Positions 47,066 to 61,243 of a stretch of 64,000 bases of DNA are shown in pieces. Origin of the DNA: Monosporascus cannonballus (lineage: Eukaryota; Ascomycota; Sordariomycetes; Xylariales); contig QJNS01000240.1 in NCBI GenBank assembly GCA_004154925.1, positions 1 through 64,000 on the forward strand. The letters are read 5' to 3'. Positions within the stretch are counted from its first letter, which is position 1, and every line of letters starts with the position of its first letter. The translations under genes were made by a program, and so were the position numbers. Below the pieces are notes generated by a model. The model did not search any database, was not told the origin of the DNA, and worked only from the letters and a program-made list of their open reading frames with translations.

Positions 47066-48990
47066 AATACTTTTTTTTCTTAAGTTATTAATTTTTAATA
47101 ATAGTTTTATTAATTTAATATAATATGTTTTATAAATCTAGTTACGTATATTTATCGATAATATATAGCTATATTATATTATAAGTAATTATTGTAATAC
47201 TTAATATATATTATATTACGTAATTAATTATATTCCGTTTAACCTTTTATTATAATCTCTTTTTGACCTTTATTTTGTTTGTTTTTATTTTTTTTCCTTT
47301 TCTCGTTTATATTTTTAATTTTTTTTTACGTATCTATTTCGATCAGTTTTTTATTTGTTTCATTTCGCTTTTTCTGTTTATTTTACGTATTATTTCCGTT
47401 CGCCATTTGTTTTATAAGAAGTTTTAAAAAATATTTTAATAGCAATAATAATTAGAATTTTTTAGTATTATCTTTTTAAGGCTAACAATAAAATAAATAT
47501 TAATCATATTATAAGCGGTAATAAGCCATATTATATTTACGTAATATAACGTTATTTCGATTACCGTATAATTTATATTTAAGTTTCGGACGCCTTAAAT
47601 TACATAGTAATTAATTATTATGACGAAACTTTTTGCGTAATAAATAATTATTTTTAATATTATTAATATTTTTATTTAATTCTCGTTTAGATTTTAATTA
47701 TTTTTAAAGGTATTATCTAAATAATTTGTTAATTCGATACCGATAATTAGGAATTAATCGACGAACTCGAGAAAATTTGTATTACAGGTACCTAATAAAA
47801 ACGTTTTAACGTAATTGCGGTCGATCGTTAATTCGATATTTTTTACAAGCCCGAACTTGCTTTTAACGTAATTATTATTAAGAAATATCGTTTTTTAAAT
47901 ATAACGAAAATTAATTTTTATTTATCCGTTATAATTATAAAGGTTGAATTTTAATGCTATTATATAAATTTATAAACTTAAATTTTTTTATAAATATTAT
48001 GATTTTCTATTTATTATTCCGTAATTAAGTTTCGATTAAATATAATTTTAAGGTATTTTTTTAAATAAAATAAGTTTGGAAAGCCGTTATATTGTTATAT
48101 TTTTTACTTATAATTATTTTTCGCTTATTTTTTAATATTTTAACGAAATTTTAATACTTATTAATAATTATAATTAAAAAACGGCTTTATTTAGCAAATT
48201 TATTATTAAATCTAAAAACATTAAATACTTTAAGAATAACGCCATATTTTCGATTAATAACAAATTACATTCCGGTTATTTGGGCCTTATTTTTTATAAA
48301 AAATAAAACGAGTTTAAATTTTTTCGGATTTTACGTTTAATAAATCTAATAAACGTACCCGCTTTTTATCGTTATATATTTTCCGATTATTTTTTTAATA
48401 TTTTTATATTAACTTCTTTAATACGCTTATTAAAAATTAATTAACGTAAACTTTAATAATTAAATACGAAATTTTATTCTTAAAATAAAAGTTCGATTTT
48501 TTTATATTATTTATAAATTTTTAACCGGTATATAATATGGTAATTATTTACTAAATGTTTAAAAGTAATTATATAATTAAATAATATTTTAATATTAATA
48601 TTTTAATTTTACTTAAAATTAATTTTCGTAATTTTATAATTATTCAATAATTAATTTCTAATTAAGTTATTATTATTTTGCGATTTTGACGGTATCTTAT
48701 TTCCTATATACGTATTTAATTTTCTTTTTATAATACTATAATATTTTAGATACGTATTCGAAATACTTTCGAGGTTCCTACGTATTATACTTAACGAGCT
48801 AGCCTTTTTATTTAATTAGATATTCGTACTGTTTTCGGTTATCTCGGTGGCGGACAATATCCTTTATTATTTATTTTTTCTGTTTCTTTATCAGGTCCGA
48901 CAACGCTATTTAGATGTTACTCGGCTCTCGGTTATAATACGGTTTTAATAAGGATATTAAAAATATAATATATATTTGTTAATATTTAGT

Positions 48991-49196
48991 TGTAAGAATA
49001 CAGCCTCTATAAGGATAAAGCTGATAGCCGACTAGCTACCGATCAGCTATCGATTTACTTATTAATATAAATCCATTATCTGGCAGCTAATGGGAAACGC
49101 TAAATAGAAACAACTTAATATATTTATTTTTTAAAATACATTCTATAACTAGTCGGAGATCATTTTACACAGCTTATAATTATTTATTATCTTACT
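48991..49196 (+). repeat. LTR of the inner retroelement (left)
   Basis: 206 bases starting TGTAAGAATACAGCCTCTAT; ends TTATCTTAC. Confidence 0.85.
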
Positions 49197-52100
49197 TTTT
49201 TTATTTTTATCATAAAGAATAACACGATAATCTTATTTTAACGTTTTCGGAAAAAGAAATTTTTAAAGTAAATTAAAGGCGTTACGTAAAAACAATGAGA
49301 ATTGCAAACGTTTTTATATTCAGAAGGTCGATAATTGTCGATTTAATTTTAATCGGAACAAATCTGTACGATTTAATACCTCTGATTTTTAAAAGGGCTT
49401 ACTTAAATATTATAATTATAAAAAGTTAGACCATAAAAGCGTAGATTATAAATTTAAAAAAGATATAAAAACCTTATTATTCCGGTTATACAAAATTAAA
49501 TTTCCAAAAGCCGTATAAAATATTATAATATATAACGATAAATTAAATTAGTTTTTAAATGTAAACCTATAAAAGAAACCGGAATAAATGTATACGTTTA
49601 ATTTATTTCAGCTGATAATTATAAGATGATCGAAATGAAACCGTTTTTTAAAAGGAGAGCATTTATTAAAAGAAATACGAAGAATATAGTAACATAAATA
49701 AATATAGATACTAGAATACAGGTAAATATTATAAGTAAAAAAATAGTAAGAAAATTTAACTTTTAATTAGTTTTCGTAGATATTTCGGGCCTTATCGACA
49801 TTAACGGCGTATATATTAAATGTTATAAGGCTTAGGACATTTTTGTTAATATAATAAATAATAACGGAAACGATCAAACATTTAAGTAAATTTATTTTGT
49901 AATATGCCGTAATTAAAAAAGCTTAATCTTTTATTATTTAAATTAAAAATAAATATATTAAACGTTTTATTAAATATAATTATATTTTAATAATTATATA
50001 GATTATTATAAAAGATTAACGGGCAGAAAATCGTAAATTTAGCGTTTTCTGAGAAATAAGTTTATACCGTTAACTTAATAAGATTAATTATAAAATTGAA
50101 TATCTCGAAATTCGAGAAATAATAAAAATAAAAGATAACCGAATTTTTTATATATATTTAAAAAATTTCCGATAAACGTATTTTGAAAAAATAACGAAAG
50201 AAATATTTTAATTATTAAAGGCGAAATATGTAATAAATTTGATCTCAGAGAAAACGCCTTTATTCGGCCTAATTTATCTTATTTCGAAAATATAAAAGAA
50301 AATATTGGAAAAATATATTTAAAAAAATTTGAAAGTAAGCCGAATACATTATTCGAAAACGGACGTAAAGATATTAATATTATTCGTATTTAAAAAGGAC
50401 GGTAGTTTCCGATTATACGTCGATTATAAGAGGTTAAATCGAATAATAATAAAAAATGGATATTTTTTACTTTTAATTATACAAGTAAGATATTACTAAA
50501 GATTAATTAATATATTTTCGAAAATTTAATTTAAAAATATTTATTATTATATTAGAATTAAAAAGCGTAATGAATGAAAAATTACTTTTCGAATATAATA
50601 AGGATAATTTAAATATACGATTATATTATTTAACCTTATTAACGCGTTAATTACGTTCTAAATATATATATATAATATATTTAGATAACGAAAGAAACAT
50701 GTAAAATATATTTTTAATTAATTTATAAACTGTTATTATGATGTTAATTATTTGTTAAAATATTTAAATACGATTTGTTTTAAAAAAAATAAAGTTTCTA
50801 TTATTTGTAATTAATATTAACAGTTTAGAGATATATCTCCAATGAGTTAATATTATCGAAATATAGCTAAAATTAAAATTAATTTATAATATTTAAATAC
50901 TTTTAAGATTTACGAATTTTTATTGAAAATTCATCGCCTATTATTTGTATATTATTAAATGTATTATTAAGTTTTTAAAAAAGGTGTAAGACAAAAATAA
51001 AATAATAGAATTGAAATAATTCGAAAAAGCTAAAAAGGCGTTTTAAAACTTAAAAAATGTTTTTTAATTAATAGTTATTTTCCGATATTAAAATAACGTT
51101 AAAAATATTAAGATTAAAATAGATATCTTTATAAAAGCCATATTAAGGATATTTTTTTTATAAAAATACGAGAAATATTAGCATTTAATTATATATAAAT
51201 TATAAAGATTAATGTTAACCAAAAAACGAAAAACTATAAAATAATAACAATTATTAGCGATTATAAAAAACTTAGAATATTGGCGATAATATTTTAAAGA
51301 TACGGAATTTTTTTTAATATTTATTAATTATATAGCGTAAAAAGACATAATAAAGACGATAGCGCGTAATTTTAAAGAGAAGTTAATTTAATAAATTTAT
51401 AATTTCGTATAATTTAATTTTCAAATTTAATACCGACTAGACGTTATTAATCTGGCAAATAGATTATATAGACGCCCGGATTATGTATTAAGAAATATCG
51501 CGTATAAAAACGTTATCCTTACAATATTCAAAAAATTCGGATTTGCGAATAATATACCGAAAAACGCACTAAATACGGTTGCAAATATATAGCGCGATTT
51601 AAAATATTATAAAAAAGCAAAAAACCTTATAAAAATAACGCAAAATTCGTTTTTTATAAAATTCTTAAATAGATTTTAGATAACGAAAATTCAGATAATT
51701 ATTATCCGCATAAAAATAACGGAAAGGTTTTGATATATAATTGTAAAAAGTTTTTAAAGAAAAAACGAAAGTAAAAACACTATATATTTGTCAAATTTAT
51801 TATTTACAAATTATAATATAGATATAAGTCGTAATAATACTATAATTAACGGTTAAATAATAACAATTACAAACCATAATCGTATTACGATTAGATTTTA
51901 AAAAATCTGAGAAAAATAAAATTAATACTAAAATTATTGTTTATAATTACTACGTTTTATATTCTTTAATAAAACAATTATTTAAAAACAAAACAACATT
52001 TTAGCCAAAAACTTCTTAATATTTTTATAATTAGGTTTAATAGTTATAAATTAAGGATTTAAATATTATAAAATTAATGCAAATAATTAAACGTTAAGCC

Positions 52101-52412
52101 GAAATACAAAAAGGTTATTTTCTGAACTTAAATAAAGTTTTATATTATCGAAATAAATTTGTATTTTCGTTATAGGGCATTTCACAATAATAATTAATTA
52201 ACCAGTACTATAATAATTTAAGGGCAAGATATATAGGATATATACGTATGTTAAAATTAATAACCAAAAGATTTTATTAGAAAAATATGGCAAACGATAT
52301 CCGAAAATATACTAAATAATATCCGAATTATTAGGGTATAATAAAGTTACGTTATAAACTATATAAATAATTATAGTTCTTGCTATTATTTAAGTAACTT
52401 TTTTAAGAAATT

Positions 52413-52604
52413 TTGTTAAATTTTATTACAAGGCTTTCTAAAAACCTAAATTTAAATAGGTTAAAGTATAACATAATCCTAATAATCGTTAACCGCTTTA
52501 CGATATTAAAATTATTTAATTTTATATTTAAAACCTTAATTATAATTAACCTGGCTTATTTATTTTACGACCAGATTAAATATAAATTTAATACGTTAGC
52601 CTAA
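52413..52604 (+). pseudogene. integrase core fragment of the inner retroelement
   Basis: A 63-codon open run, MLNFITRLSKNLNLNRLKYN then IILIIVNRFTILKLFNFIF and NLAYLFYDQIKYKFNTLA. It follows the layout of Ty3/gypsy integrase cores (DFITGLP...YDSILVIVDRFTKL...LAHLFYDHI). The first catalytic Asp is changed to Asn in both VDR-type (VNR) and DFI-type (NFI) contexts, as expected from G-to-A mutation. It is the longest open piece left of this polyprotein. Confidence 0.8.
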
Positions 52605-55108
52605 ATTATTAGTAATAAAAATAAATTAATAATAAATCAATTTTAAATAAAGTTTTGCAAAAAATAAAAAATAAAACGGCAAATACTAACCGCTTATTAT
52701 TTGTAAACCAATAAATCAATAAAACATATTTATTAAATCTTAAAATTTTATTTTCGTAATTACGTTAATAAGTATTAAAATAATTAGATAAAATTGTTAC
52801 GAAATACGAAATTCGAAAATAATAATATACGAAATACGTTTACCGGCCGTTTTCCGTTTAAAGCCCTATATAGATATTATTTACGGATGGTAAAATACTT
52901 TTTATAAAGGTTTAAAGAATAAATATAAGAAATTAAGAAATGTTTTAAGAAAATAACAATTATTTGTTAAACAATATACGAATATTAGAAAAAAATAGCG
53001 ACAGCCTAAAAGAAATATTATAATTAACCTTATACGTCTATAAAATTCTAATTAAAGTAATAAGTAAATTTATAAATTAAAAAACTTAAATTTAAAAATA
53101 CAAATTTCGTACCTATTTATATCCGAATTGTAATTAAAAAGCGAATAGGTTTCTAAACGTATAAAGCAATTATTTTTACTAAATATTAACGTATATATAA
53201 TATATTTCTAATATCTTTATTAAAACCGTAATATAATCGGAAACCGAACGACGTTCAAATAACGTTATCGAACTTAATAATGAAATAAGAAAAATAAATA
53301 ATAAAAGATATTATTTATTATCGAAATAACTAGAAATAAAGCAAATATTTAATTAAATAAAAAGGCTAACCCGTTAAATATAATACGTAAAAACTATAAA
53401 AGTATTTCGAATATATATTTAAAATATTATAACGTTATAAAAAGAAAGTTAAATATATATATAGAAAATAAAACAACTTAAAAACCGTAAAGTAATAATA
53501 ATCTGATTAAAAATTAATTGCTTAATAATTATAAAAATTGTTAAAAAATAATTCCAAACAAATTTAAAATATTACTGTTAAAATATTATTTAATTATATA
53601 ATTATTTTTAAACTTTTAGCAAATAATTATCTTATCGTATACCAGTCGAAAAATAATAAATAATGTGAAAAAATTAAACTTTTATTTTAAAAATAAAGTT
53701 TTGCATTTAATTATAAAACTTTATATCAATTAACTTTTAATAGGTATATTAAAGCAGTTAATATAAAAATATCGGAAAATAATCGGAAAATATACGACGG
53801 CAAAAAACGGATATATTTATTAACTTTATTACGTATAAAATTCGAAAAACATTTAAAAATATTTTATTTTTTATAACAAACAAGGTCCATGTAATAGAAA
53901 TATAATTTGTTATTAATTAGAAATAAGGCGTTATTTTTAAAACATTTAACGCATTTTAATTTAATAATAATTTCGCTAAATAAAAACGTTTTTTAATTAT
54001 AATTATTAATAAGTATCAAAATTTTATCAAAACCGAAAAAAACGGGCGGAAAATATTCGTAAACAAAAAGCGCAATAATATAACGGTTTTCGAAAATCGC
54101 CTTATTTATAGGAATATTTTAAAATTGCGCCTAATTGGAAATTAATTGCGAAATAATAAAAAAATCATAATATTTACTAAAAAAACTTAAATTTGCAAAC
54201 CTATAAAACGGCGTTAAAACTGGATTTTTATCATTATAACGAACAATTGAAAATCGATTTCTATTATATTAAGAAAATAATATTCCTTAATAATAATTAT
54301 ATTAAAGGCGAATTAGGCTTTGCGAAAAATATCGAATTAACGATTAACCGCAATTGCATTAGAATATTCGTATTAAGTACTCGTAATACGAGCTTTTTCA
54401 GATTCGTTGATTAATTCCTAATTATTAGTACTGAACTAAAAACTTATTTAGGCGGTATCTTTAAGGATAATCGAAATTTAAACGGAAATTAAATAACAAT
54501 ATTAATAATATTAAAAATAATTATGTATTACGTAAAAGATCTTATAATAATAATTAATTATAATATAATTTAAAATATTTGAAACTTAAACGTAAACCGT
54601 ATAATAATTGAAATAACGTTTTATTATATAAATATAATATAGCTTATTGCTGCCCGTAATATGATTAATATTTATCTTATTATCGGCGTCGAAAGGATAA
54701 CGTTAAAGGAAATCTCAATCCTTATTAATATTAAAGTATTATTTCTTTAAAAATTCTTTACGAAAAAAAAATATCGCAAACGGAAATAATACGCAAAACA
54801 AACGAAAAAGGCGAAATAAGAATAAAAAAACCGGGAAACAGAATAAAACGCATACGCAAAAAAAAATAAAGATATAGGCGTAAAAGAAAAAAGTAAACAA
54901 AATAGGATTAAAAACGGATTATAATAAGAAATTAAGCGAAACATAATTAATTATACAACATAATACGTATTAATTATTATAACAATTACTTATAATATAA
55001 CATAACGGTAAATTATCGACAAATATATATAACCAGATTTGTGAAACGTATTATATCAAATTAAAAATAATATTATTAGGGATTAATAACTTAAAAAAAC
55101 AAAATAAT

Positions 55109-55314
55109 TATAAAAATATAACCTCTATAAGGATAAGGCTAATAATCGACCAATTACCGACCAGTTATTAACCTATTTATTAATATAAATTTATCATCTA
55201 GCAGCTAATGCGAAACGCTAGATAAAAGTAATCTAATATACTTATTTCTTAGAATATGTTTTACGACTAGTCGGAGATCACCTTACCTAATTCACAGCTA
55301 TCCATTATCTTATA
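55109..55314 (+). repeat. LTR of the inner retroelement (right)
   Basis: Starts TATAAAAATATAACCTCTAT (a RIP-altered TGTAAGAATACAGCC), ends TTATCTTATA. Followed by TTAAT. Confidence 0.85.
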
Positions 55315-58300
55315 TTAATAAAAAAAGGTTTTTTATACGTCTAGAATCTTATTTACTTTTTAATCGTAATTTAGATATAAATAAGTACGAATTTCTTATT
55401 TTCGAACTTAAAGTTTTTAATCGATAAACTTACTTATTACTTTAATTGGAATTTTATAAACGTATAACGTTAATTATAATATTTTTTTAGGCTGCCGTTA
55501 TTTTTTTTCTAGTATTTATATATTGTTTAACAAATAGTCGCTATTTTTTCGAGACGTTTCTTAATTTTCTATATTTATCTTTTAAACCTTTATAAAAGGC
55601 ATTTTTTTATCTTTAAATAATATTCATATAAGGCTTTAAACGAAAAACGGCTAATAAATACGTTTTGCGTATTATTATATACGAATTCTGTATTTTATAA
55701 TAACTTTATTCAATTATTTTAACACTTATTAATATAATTACGGAAATAGTATTTTTAAAATTTAATTAATATATTTCGTTTATTTATTAGTTTGCGAATA
55801 ATAAGCGGTTAATATTTGCCGTTTTATTTCGTATTTTCGTAAAATTCCGCCTAAAATTAATTCGTTAATAATTTATCTTTATCGTTAATAAATTTAATCG
55901 ATATACCGAATTTGCACTTTATTTTATCATAAAGCAATTAGATTAATTCGGTTGTAATTAAGGTTTTAACCGTAAAAATAAATATTCTTAATTTCGTAAA
56001 ACGGTTAACGATTATCAAAATTACGTTATATTCTAGCTCGTTTAAACTTAGACGTTTTAAAAATTTTATAATGAAATCAAGAAGATTTCTTAAAAACGTT
56101 TTTTAAATAAAGCTTAACACTATAGTTATTTGTATAATTTATAACGTAATATTATTGTGCCTTAATAATTCTAATATTATTTAATATATTTTCTAATATT
56201 GATTGCTATAATTTTGTAATACATGTTTCTGGTTATTAATTTTAATATATAGATATATCCTATATGTTCTACTTTTAAATTATTATAATGTTAATTAATT
56301 AATTAGTTTCGTAAAATGTCTTTTAATAGAATTATAAATTTATTTTAATAATATAAAATCCTATTTAAGTTTAAAAAATATGCTTTTTTTTATTTCGGCT
56401 TAGCATTTAATTATTTATATTAATTTTATAGTATTTAAAGTCTTAAATTAAAATTTTAGAATTTAATCGTAGAATTATTGAAAAGATTTTAACTATAATA
56501 CCGTTCCGTTTTTGGCCAGTTTCTTTATTAAAAAACGTAAAACGCATTAATTATAAATAATAACCTTAATATTAATTTCGTCCTTTTTAGACTTTTCGAA
56601 ATTCGAGTATACTATAATCGTAATTTACAATTATTATTATTTAATCGTTAATCGTATTATTATTATAATTCGTATTTATATTGTTATTTGCAAGCAATAA
56701 ATTCAGTAAATATATAGTTTCTTATTTTCTCTTTTTTTCGAAAACTTTTTATAATTATATAACAATGATTTTTCGCTTTTTTTACGCGAATAATAATTAT
56801 TTAAATTTCCGTTACTTAAAATTTATTTAGAAATTCTATAACAAATAAATTTTGCATTATTTTTATGAAGTATTTTATCTTCTTAAAATGCTTTAAATCG
56901 CACTATATATTTGTAGCCGTTTTACGTACGTTTTTCAAAATAATATTTCTAAATCTAAGTTTTTTAAATAATATAAAAATTATATTTTTTATATATGATT
57001 TCTTTTAATATATAATCCGGACGTCTAAAAAACCTATCCGCCAAATTAACGGCGATTAATCGATATTAGATCTTAAAATTCAATTACGTAAAATAATAAG
57101 CTTATCAGATTAACCTTTTTTCAAAGTTACGCGCTAGTATTTTTATTATATTATTTAACGCCATATTATCGGTAAATATTAAGAAAAAAATTTTATATCT
57201 TTAAAATATTACCGTTAATATTTTAAGCTTTTTATAATTGCGAATAATTTTTAGTACCTTATAATTTACCGTTTTTCGATTGAATTTAAATTTTGCGATT
57301 AATATATAACTAAATACTAATATTTTTCGTATTTTTATAAAAATATCCTTAATATAATTTTTAGCAAAATATTTATTTTAACTTTAATATTTTTGGCATT
57401 ATTTAATATCTAAAAATAATTACCGGCTAAAAAATATTTTTTAAATTTCGGAATGTTTTTTTAATTTCTTCGAGTTATTAGAATTTTGTTATTTTATTTT
57501 TACCTTACGCTTCTTTTAAATACTTAATAATAAATTCGATAATGCGAAAATAATAAACGATATATTTTCGATAAAAATTTGTAAATCTTAAAAATATTTA
57601 AATAATATATGTTAATTTTTATTTTGGCTATATTTCGATAATATTAACCCGTCGGCGGATTATCTCCAAATTATTGATATTAATTACAAATCTAAAAAAT
57701 TTTATTTTTTTTAAAAAATTTGTATTTAAACGTTTTGCCAAATAATTAAGACTATAATAACTGTTCGTAAATTAGCTAAAAATATTTCGCATATTTTTTT
57801 CGTTATCCGAATAAATAATTATATTATTTAAATATATTATATATCTATAGTTAATTAATTTAATTTATACCTTATATATATAAATTTAAAACGTAATTAA
57901 CGCGTTAATAAAGCCAAATAATATAACCATATATTTAAATTATCTGTATTACGTTTGAAAAATAATTTTTGATTAATTACCTTTTTTAATCCTAATACAA
58001 CAATAACTATTTTTGAAGTTAATTTTTGAAAATACCTTAATTAACCTTAATCGATTTATTATTTTTAAACTTAAAAATAAAAGGTATTAATTTTTTATTA
58101 TTATTTAATTTAACTCTTTATAATCGATATATAATCGGAAATTACTATCCTTTTTAAATACGAATAATATTAATATCTTTACGTTCGCTTTCAAATCACG
58201 TATCCGGCTTATTTTTAGGGTTTTTCGGATATATTTTTCGAATACTTTCGTTTTTACTTCCGAAATATCGTAAATTAGGCCGAATAAAGATGTTTTCTCT

Positions 58301-60378
58301 AATATCAGATTTATTACATATTTTGTTCTTAATAACTAAGGTATTTTTTTTGGCTATTCTTTCGGAATATATTCGCTAAAATTTCTTTAAATATATAAAA
58401 AAATTGGTTATCTTTTATTTTTGTTCTTTTTCGAATTCTGGAATATCTAACTTTTCGGTTAAATTTATTAAATTAATAGTATAAACTTACTTATTGAAAA
58501 ATATTAGATTTACGATTTTTTACCCGTTTATATTTTACAATAATCTATATAACTATTAATATATAGCTATATTTAATAGGACATTTAACTTATTTAGTTT
58601 TGATTTAAATAATAAAAGATCAGGTATTTTTCGATTGCAATGTATTATAAAACAAATTTATTTAAACTTTCGTTTATTCTCGTTATTATTTATTATGTTA
58701 ACAGAAATTTCGTAAGCCATATAACATTTGATATACGCGTCGTTAACGTCGATAAAATCCGGAATATTTACGAAAATTAATTAGAAATTAAGTTTTTTCA
58801 TTAATCTTCTATTTATAATATTTACTTATATTTCGGTATTTCTATTTATTTATATTATTATATTCCTTATATTTCTTTTAATAAATACCTTCCTTTTAAA
58901 GGCAGTTTTATTTTAACCGTTTTATAGTTATTAGCCGAAATAAATTAAACGTATATATTTATTCCGATACCTTTTTTAAATTTACGTTTAAGGACTAATT
59001 TAATTTATCGTTATATATTATAACGTTTATACGATTTTCGGAAATCGGTTTCCGTATAGTCGAGATCACAAAATTTTTATATTTTTTTAGATTTGCAATT
59101 TACGTTTTTATAATCTGGCTTTTTATAATTATAATATTTAAGTAAATCCTTATAAAACTTAAGAATATTAAATTATATAAACTTATTTCGATCGGAATTA
59201 AATAAGCGATTATTTACCTTTTGAATATAAGAACGTCCGTAATCTCTATTATTTTTACGTAATGTTTTTAATTCGCTTTAAAGATTTCTTTCCTAAAAAC
59301 GTTAAAATAAGATCGTTTATCCTTATTAATATCTTTAATAAATAATAATCTGTTTTTTTCGCCTTTGTTAAGCATTCTAATAACGTTTTACCTTATTTAT
59401 TATATTATTAATTTGTTTTAATTTAACTTTTTTTGTAAGAAAATGTTTTATAACCTTAATACTAATTTATAAAAGTAATTAAAAATAAAATATTTATTAT
59501 TTCGATTTTTTTTAGGCTAAGAACATTTATAAACTTTATTTTATAAATTAAAAACCTTTATTTAACGTAAAAGTTTAATAACGATTAATCGGATTAATAT
59601 AATAATTCTATAAATTATTTCTTATATTCTTTATAAAAAAAGTTACGTAATTTTTCCGAATAAAAATTTATAAATCTTTTCTTTTCAGATTTTTTTCGTA
59701 ATTAAAATAATTAAATATAACGCGGTATAATTATTAAATATTTGTAATAAAAACGTTAATATAATCTCTAGCATATTAAATATAAATAAAAACATTTCGC
59801 CCTGGCCTTTTAACGTAAGCTTTCGTAATAGTTTTTATTTAATTTTCTTTTTTTTAATTAACATACGTTCGAAAAACTTCGAGCAATTATAATACGGTAT
59901 TTATTTATCATTTTTAAGTTTTTATACCGATATCGTAATTAACTTATAAAGCTTTGCTTTTTTAATTTATATTACTACTTATTATTCGGCTAATTATCGA
60001 AATAATTCAAAATATTATTCATTTTGCTAACGGATAATTTCCAAAATCTGGTTATTATTAAAAGATTTAATTCTTTTTTGTTTTGAATTCCGAAATGCGG
60101 TTATTATATTATATTTATTTTTTAACCGTTTAATTAGTAATTATTAAAACGTATCCTTATTATATATATAAGATAATTCGAAATTCCGAAAATTATAATT
60201 TTCTTCTTATTAAGGCTCTTTTATAAGCTTTTTCGCTTATTCTTATACCATAATCGATCGTTTATCGATTAAGTTCTAATCGGCGGTTTTTTTAATTAAT
60301 AACTTAAATTCGTTTTATAATTAACGAACTTTGCTTTTAATAATTATTACGTTACTTTATATAATAAAGATAAAAAAT

Positions 60379-60582
60379 TATAAGATAATAAATAATTATG
60401 AATTAAAATAAGGTAATTTCCGATTAATTATAAAGCAGATTTTAAGAAATAAATATATTAGATTATTTTTTGGCGTTTTTTATTAGCTGCCAGATGGTGG
60501 ATTTATATTAGTAAGTAGATCGATAGCTAATCGATAGCTGGTTGACTATTAGCCTCATCTTTATAACAGCTGTATTTTCACA
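60379..60582 (-). repeat. LTR of the outer retroelement (right)
   Basis: About 204 bases; left edge TATAAGATAATAAATAATTA corresponds to TGTAAGATAATGGATAGCTG of the other LTR, right edge CTGTATTTTCACA. Followed by AAAAT. Confidence 0.85.
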
Positions 60583-61243
60583 AAAATATATAATATGAAA
60601 GGTTGTAAATACTTTTAAGCTTATCGACAAAAAAATAACTAATCGTTAAGTTAAATTCAAAAGATCGTTATCTTTTCTATTGTTTTTTTTCTCTTTTGCT
60701 CGTAAAATACTAACAGAATTTCCGTCTTTACCTAGATAATAGCCTATCCATACTAAAAATAGCTCGTAAAAAACTAGGACCCAGATCTTAAAGCTAGTAT
60801 TATCAGCTTTATTCGGGATAATAATATTCAAAAGCGATTTTTCGCAGTACCTTACGATATATTTATCCACGTTAATATTGCTTTCGGAGATATAAAATCT
60901 AAAAGTTATTCGTTATACCTATTTAGCTTATTTATCATAATGTTTAAAAGGTAACCTAGATTAACGTTCGTAATTCCAAACTCGAAATTTTCGGTAAAAA
61001 GCTTATTATCGATTCCCAAAAAAAAGCCAATAATCGAATAATACAGCATGTAATCCGAGCCGATCTCATATATGTTAATCGAACGTTTTTTTATAATCAC
61101 ACATATAAATTAGAATAAAGAAAAACAAATATAGCTTTTCGACATATATATCGTACTACTAATAACTCCGAACGTATAGCTTTTTTTTTCCTATTCGAGT
61201 TCGAAATTATTCGTTTATCGTACCCATTTTTCAACTAGCTAAT

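Larger units (their letters stand above)
48991..55314 (+). mobile_element. inner Ty3/gypsy LTR retrotransposon, plus strand, deleted
   Basis: LTRs at 48991-49196 and 55109-55314 (206 bases each) flanked by TTAGT (48986-48990) and TTAAT (55315-55319), a duplication with one RIP-type G-to-A difference. Internal sense is plus. Reverse transcriptase: 50383-50478 reads FVFKKDGSFRLYVDYKRLN (a match to the KKDGSLRLCVDYRGLN-type motif). Integrase zinc end at about 52245-52336 reads LITKRFY-stop-KNMAND and YPNY, where C-P-N-C has become Y-P-N-Y and Trp a stop. Integrase core at 52413-52604. From LTR to reverse transcriptase it is about 1 kb shorter than the outer copy, so gag is partly deleted. Same family as the outer element. 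Confidence 0.85.
46860..60582 (-). mobile_element. outer Ty3/gypsy LTR retrotransposon, minus strand
   Basis: Bounded by LTRs at 46860-47065 and 60379-60582 and flanked by a perfect 5-bp target duplication AAAAT (46855-46859 and 60583-60587). Coding sense is on the minus strand. A reverse transcriptase fragment lies near 58105-58175 (KKDSNFRLYIDYKELN after repeat-frame reading), and an integrase core lies near 55975-56080 (LSLNELEYNVILIIVNRFTK). Removing the inner element (6.3 kb) leaves about 7.4 kb, a usual size. All frames are broken by RIP. The sequence left of the inner element (47066-48985) is the 3' end of its internal region. Confidence 0.85.
45863..61181 (-). mobile_element. piggyBac-like element, copy 2, split by a nested retroelement
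   Basis: Left part 45863-46859, right part 60588 to about 61181; the interval is a later insertion. The transposase is readable on the minus strand between 61100 and 60646. Fragments include NVDKYIVRYCEKSLLN and IIPNKADNTSFKIWVLVF with GYYLGKDG, resembling the DDE_Tnp_1_7 (piggyBac) core with its conserved PNKP..GFKIWV run; the first Asp would be in NVD. The C-terminal part lies near 46200-46280 (VSFFHTDNM). Numerous stops from RIP make it dead. The call rests on this short similarity only, so another DDE family is possible. The rightmost limit is set by where similarity with copy 1 ends. Confidence 0.55.

Noticed and set aside
54193..54414. 73-codon frame inside the inner retroelement
   Set aside because: It falls within the degraded 3' part of the polyprotein region; low complexity and no start context, so not a separate gene.
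54747..54944. Hydrophobic 65-codon minus-strand frame in the AT-rich island
   Set aside because: Phe/Tyr-rich product of AT-rich DNA read on the antisense strand of a retroelement; not a membrane protein gene.
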